Positions 20,907-22,830 of a stretch of DNA of 22,830 nt are shown here, piece after piece. This DNA comes from a virus: the IMG/VR virus record IMGVR_UViG_3300042561_001692, positions 1 through 22,830 of that record; one strand, 5' to 3'. The notes beneath the pieces are model-generated. The model saw only the letters and a list, made by a program, of their open reading frames with translations, did no database searches and was not told where the DNA came from. The translations under genes were made by a program, and so were the position numbers. Each line of letters begins with the position of its first letter. Positions within the stretch are counted from its first letter, which is position 1.

Positions 20907-22825
20907 TAGATCAGACCCTGCTTGAAACGAGTGAGGAAGTTTTCAGCCGCACCAGGCTCATTTGCTAATTGTAGCGTCCGCAATCTGGTTGACACCTCTG
21001 CAGATGCACGTTTCTTCAGTTGTTGTTCAGCGTTGTATTTATCAACATCACTGCCGTACATGCTGAGTTCACCAAGCTGTTCGCTCGATAACCTGGAATA
21101 AGGGTTTGGCAGATCTTCTAACCTAGGTTTGCCAGTGAGTTCAGTAGGACGACGCTCGGCAGCAGGCGAATACTCGTAACCCAGTTCGCCATATTCTGAT
21201 TCACCAAACTCGCCACGTTTACGCACGGCACCAGATGCGTACTTGCGTTCCAGGCCGTAGACGCCCATGCCACCGCCTTCCTCTTCAATATCCTCACGAG
21301 TGATGCGGCCCATGCCACGGATGCCACCTTCGTAGCCAGCTTGCTGAGAAGCAGGCTTGCTGACGCGCTCAACATCGCCCTGACGCATCTGTTCCACAGA
21401 ACCAATATTTTCTACAACTGAGAGTGCACTGGGCATACCCACTCGCTCAATGCGACGGGTTTCTTCCTGCAGTGGCGCCATTACCTCCCGGCCTTCAGGG
21501 AAGTTTGCTCGCATGTTCTCCAGAAGTTGCTTCTCCAGTGCTTGACCGGCAAAACCTTCGGCAGCTAAACGACGGCGCTCATCACCACTGCGGGTACGTG
21601 CCACATCAATTGGATCGATCTCACCCCGCTCTTCACGAATGATGCGCTCAGCGGTGTTCTTCAGCTCCATGGCGCGGGCAATACGCTCATTCACCTGAGC
21701 AGTTTGACGACGGTTCTCAGGGCCGTAGTCGTAATCAAGATCAACTTCCTGTGCACGCAAGTAGCGTTTCCCTTGATCCACGAGTTGACCAAGGCGCCCG
21801 GCAGATTCAGCCTGATCCACCGGCACACCGTCAGGTGTCATCGATGCCGCAACATTAATGTTGTTGGTTGCGTCCTCTAACTTATCAATGGCACCAATGT
21901 TGAGATCTTCGTTGCGTTGCAGTTGTTGCCGCACCCGACCAGTTGCTTGATCTTCGCCAGATTCCAAAGCATTGATTGCTTGATCAACGTTGAACGGACG
22001 TTTAGTTTGTTGTGTTTCAACCAGGGAGTCACCACGGAGTTCATCCATGATTCGCAGCGCTTTGCCCTGCAACTCCATTTTATATTCACGGACAGAAGAA
22101 CGAACGCGCTGATCAGTACGCGCTTGCCGTTCCACAAGTTGATTATATTCCGTCAGCAGGCGATCAACGACATCACCTTCGGGTTCTGTTGCCTGTTGTA
22201 CGTACTTAAACAGGTTTTGCTGCGCAGGTGCCGCCGATAATGGCCGAGATTCAGCTTGTGCTATCAATTCACCTGCTTCTTCTGCTGAAACTGCAGCGGG
22301 TGCACGCAATTCCATCAAAGTTGTTTTGACACCAGGGATCTCTGGCTGGAATGTGCCACGGCGTGCTTCTGCCGCACGCAATAAACCTTCAGTTGCTGCT
22401 TGACGGCGGGCATCTGCCACCTGCCGTGTCAACATCTCTTTAGGATCCGGGCGATACGCAACAAACTCCTCTTCTGCAGCCGGCAAATAACCAAAAGCAC
22501 TGCCACCGGTCAAATTACGTTGACCAAGAGGGGGTGCAGCTGAAGGTTGAGGTTGGGTGGGAGGCCGGGGAATGGGCGGCCGCGCGGTTTCTCCACCGAC
22601 TTGCTGGGTGACACCCCTGAGCCTTGGGATGGGTTGGGCTGCACGCCTAACCATTTCCTCCTGCACCGCCACGTTTACCGGGCTTACAGCCTGTCTGCCG
22701 CGTAATGTACGGAATCCTGCGATGCCTGCCGCCAGTGCACCGGCACCGAGCGCAATTTTGCCCAACGTATCGACGATCCCACCCTCTTCTTTGGGTTGCT
22801 TGAGCTGATTACGCCGCCATTCCAT
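20906..22825 (-). CDS. Large helical protein with N-terminal hydrophobic segment, 639 aa
   Basis: ATG at 22825 is only five bases from the window end, so an earlier start cannot be excluded. Residues 17-40 (IVDTLGKIALGAGALAAGIA) form one hydrophobic segment after a charged start. A Pro/Gln/Arg linker follows (about 60-105), then long helical, charged regions (FKYVQQATEPEGDVVDRLLT; INALESGEDQATGRVRQQLQ; RIARAMELKNTAERIIREER) and a Gly/Glu-rich stretch near 530-560. No lysozyme or protease motif is visible. It is a good candidate for a large inner-virion or ejection protein, but this rests on architecture only. Confidence 0.7.
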   Translation of the reverse strand: MEWRRNQLKQPKEEGGIVDTLGKIALGAGALAAGIAGFRTLRGRQAVSPVNVAVQEEMVRRAAQPIPRLRGVTQQVGGETARPPIPRPPTQPQPSAAPPLGQRNLTGGSAFGYLPAAEEEFVAYRPDPKEMLTRQVADARRQAATEGLLRAAEARRGTFQPEIPGVKTTLMELRAPAAVSAEEAGELIAQAESRPLSAAPAQQNLFKYVQQATEPEGDVVDRLLTEYNQLVERQARTDQRVRSSVREYKMELQGKALRIMDELRGDSLVETQQTKRPFNVDQAINALESGEDQATGRVRQQLQRNEDLNIGAIDKLEDATNNINVAASMTPDGVPVDQAESAGRLGQLVDQGKRYLRAQEVDLDYDYGPENRRQTAQVNERIARAMELKNTAERIIREERGEIDPIDVARTRSGDERRRLAAEGFAGQALEKQLLENMRANFPEGREVMAPLQEETRRIERVGMPSALSVVENIGSVEQMRQGDVERVSKPASQQAGYEGGIRGMGRITREDIEEEGGGMGVYGLERKYASGAVRKRGEFGESEYGELGYEYSPAAERRPTELTGKPRLEDLPNPYSRLSSEQLGELSMYGSDVDKYNAEQQLKKRASAEVSTRLRTLQLANEPGAAENFLTRFKQGLI

Positions 22826-22830
22826 GACTT

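Overview
The window is a late (virion-assembly and packaging) gene cluster of a tailed double-stranded DNA phage (Caudoviricetes). Every gene I can support lies on the minus strand, so transcription runs from the right end of the window towards position 1. Recognisable hallmarks are a large terminase subunit, a portal protein, a candidate scaffold, a major capsid protein resembling the N4 gp56 family, and two candidate peptidoglycan hydrolases. There is no integrase, repressor, replication gene, tRNA, insertion sequence or CRISPR array here. The host cannot be fixed from this window. The small AbrB-like protein and general gene style remind me of phages of marine or freshwater picocyanobacteria, but that is only an impression.

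Layout in the direction of transcription. (1) 22825 to 11004: seventeen tightly packed genes upstream of terL, none of which I recognise with confidence. They are mostly low-complexity, coiled-coil, Gln/Glu/Arg-rich or Ala/Gly-rich proteins. Several carry hydrophobic Gly/Ala segments that could insert into membranes, so inner-core or ejection proteins are the best guess. One (14155-14745) might be a small terminase. (2) 10976 to 8419: terL, a small membrane-anchored coiled-coil protein, an AbrB-like protein, a Gly/Pro-rich protein and a 52-residue basic protein. (3) 8429 to 3603: portal, scaffold candidate, major capsid protein and a Thr/Ser/Gly-rich candidate decoration protein. (4) 3567 to 1: an SH3-like/helix-hairpin-helix protein, a terminator, an M23-type peptidase with permuted motif order, a possible connector, a 430-residue Ala/Gly-rich protein and a SleB-like hydrolase cut by the window edge.

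Many genes are joined by ATGA or TAATG overlaps or gaps of a few bases, which points to translational coupling. The longer gaps tend to hold a TAWAATWA octamer or a small hairpin, which may mark internal promoters or control sites.

The two observations most worth following are: an M23 peptidase whose HxH half comes before its HxxxD half while all expected catalytic residues are present (2324-3070); and a 599-base same-strand, different-frame overlap in which the portal C-terminal tail and the scaffold N-terminal region are encoded by the same DNA, with an excellent internal ribosome binding site (6081-6679). Three genes of 52 to 55 residues (8419-8577, 12652-12810, 14881-15048) were found by reading the gaps by eye.
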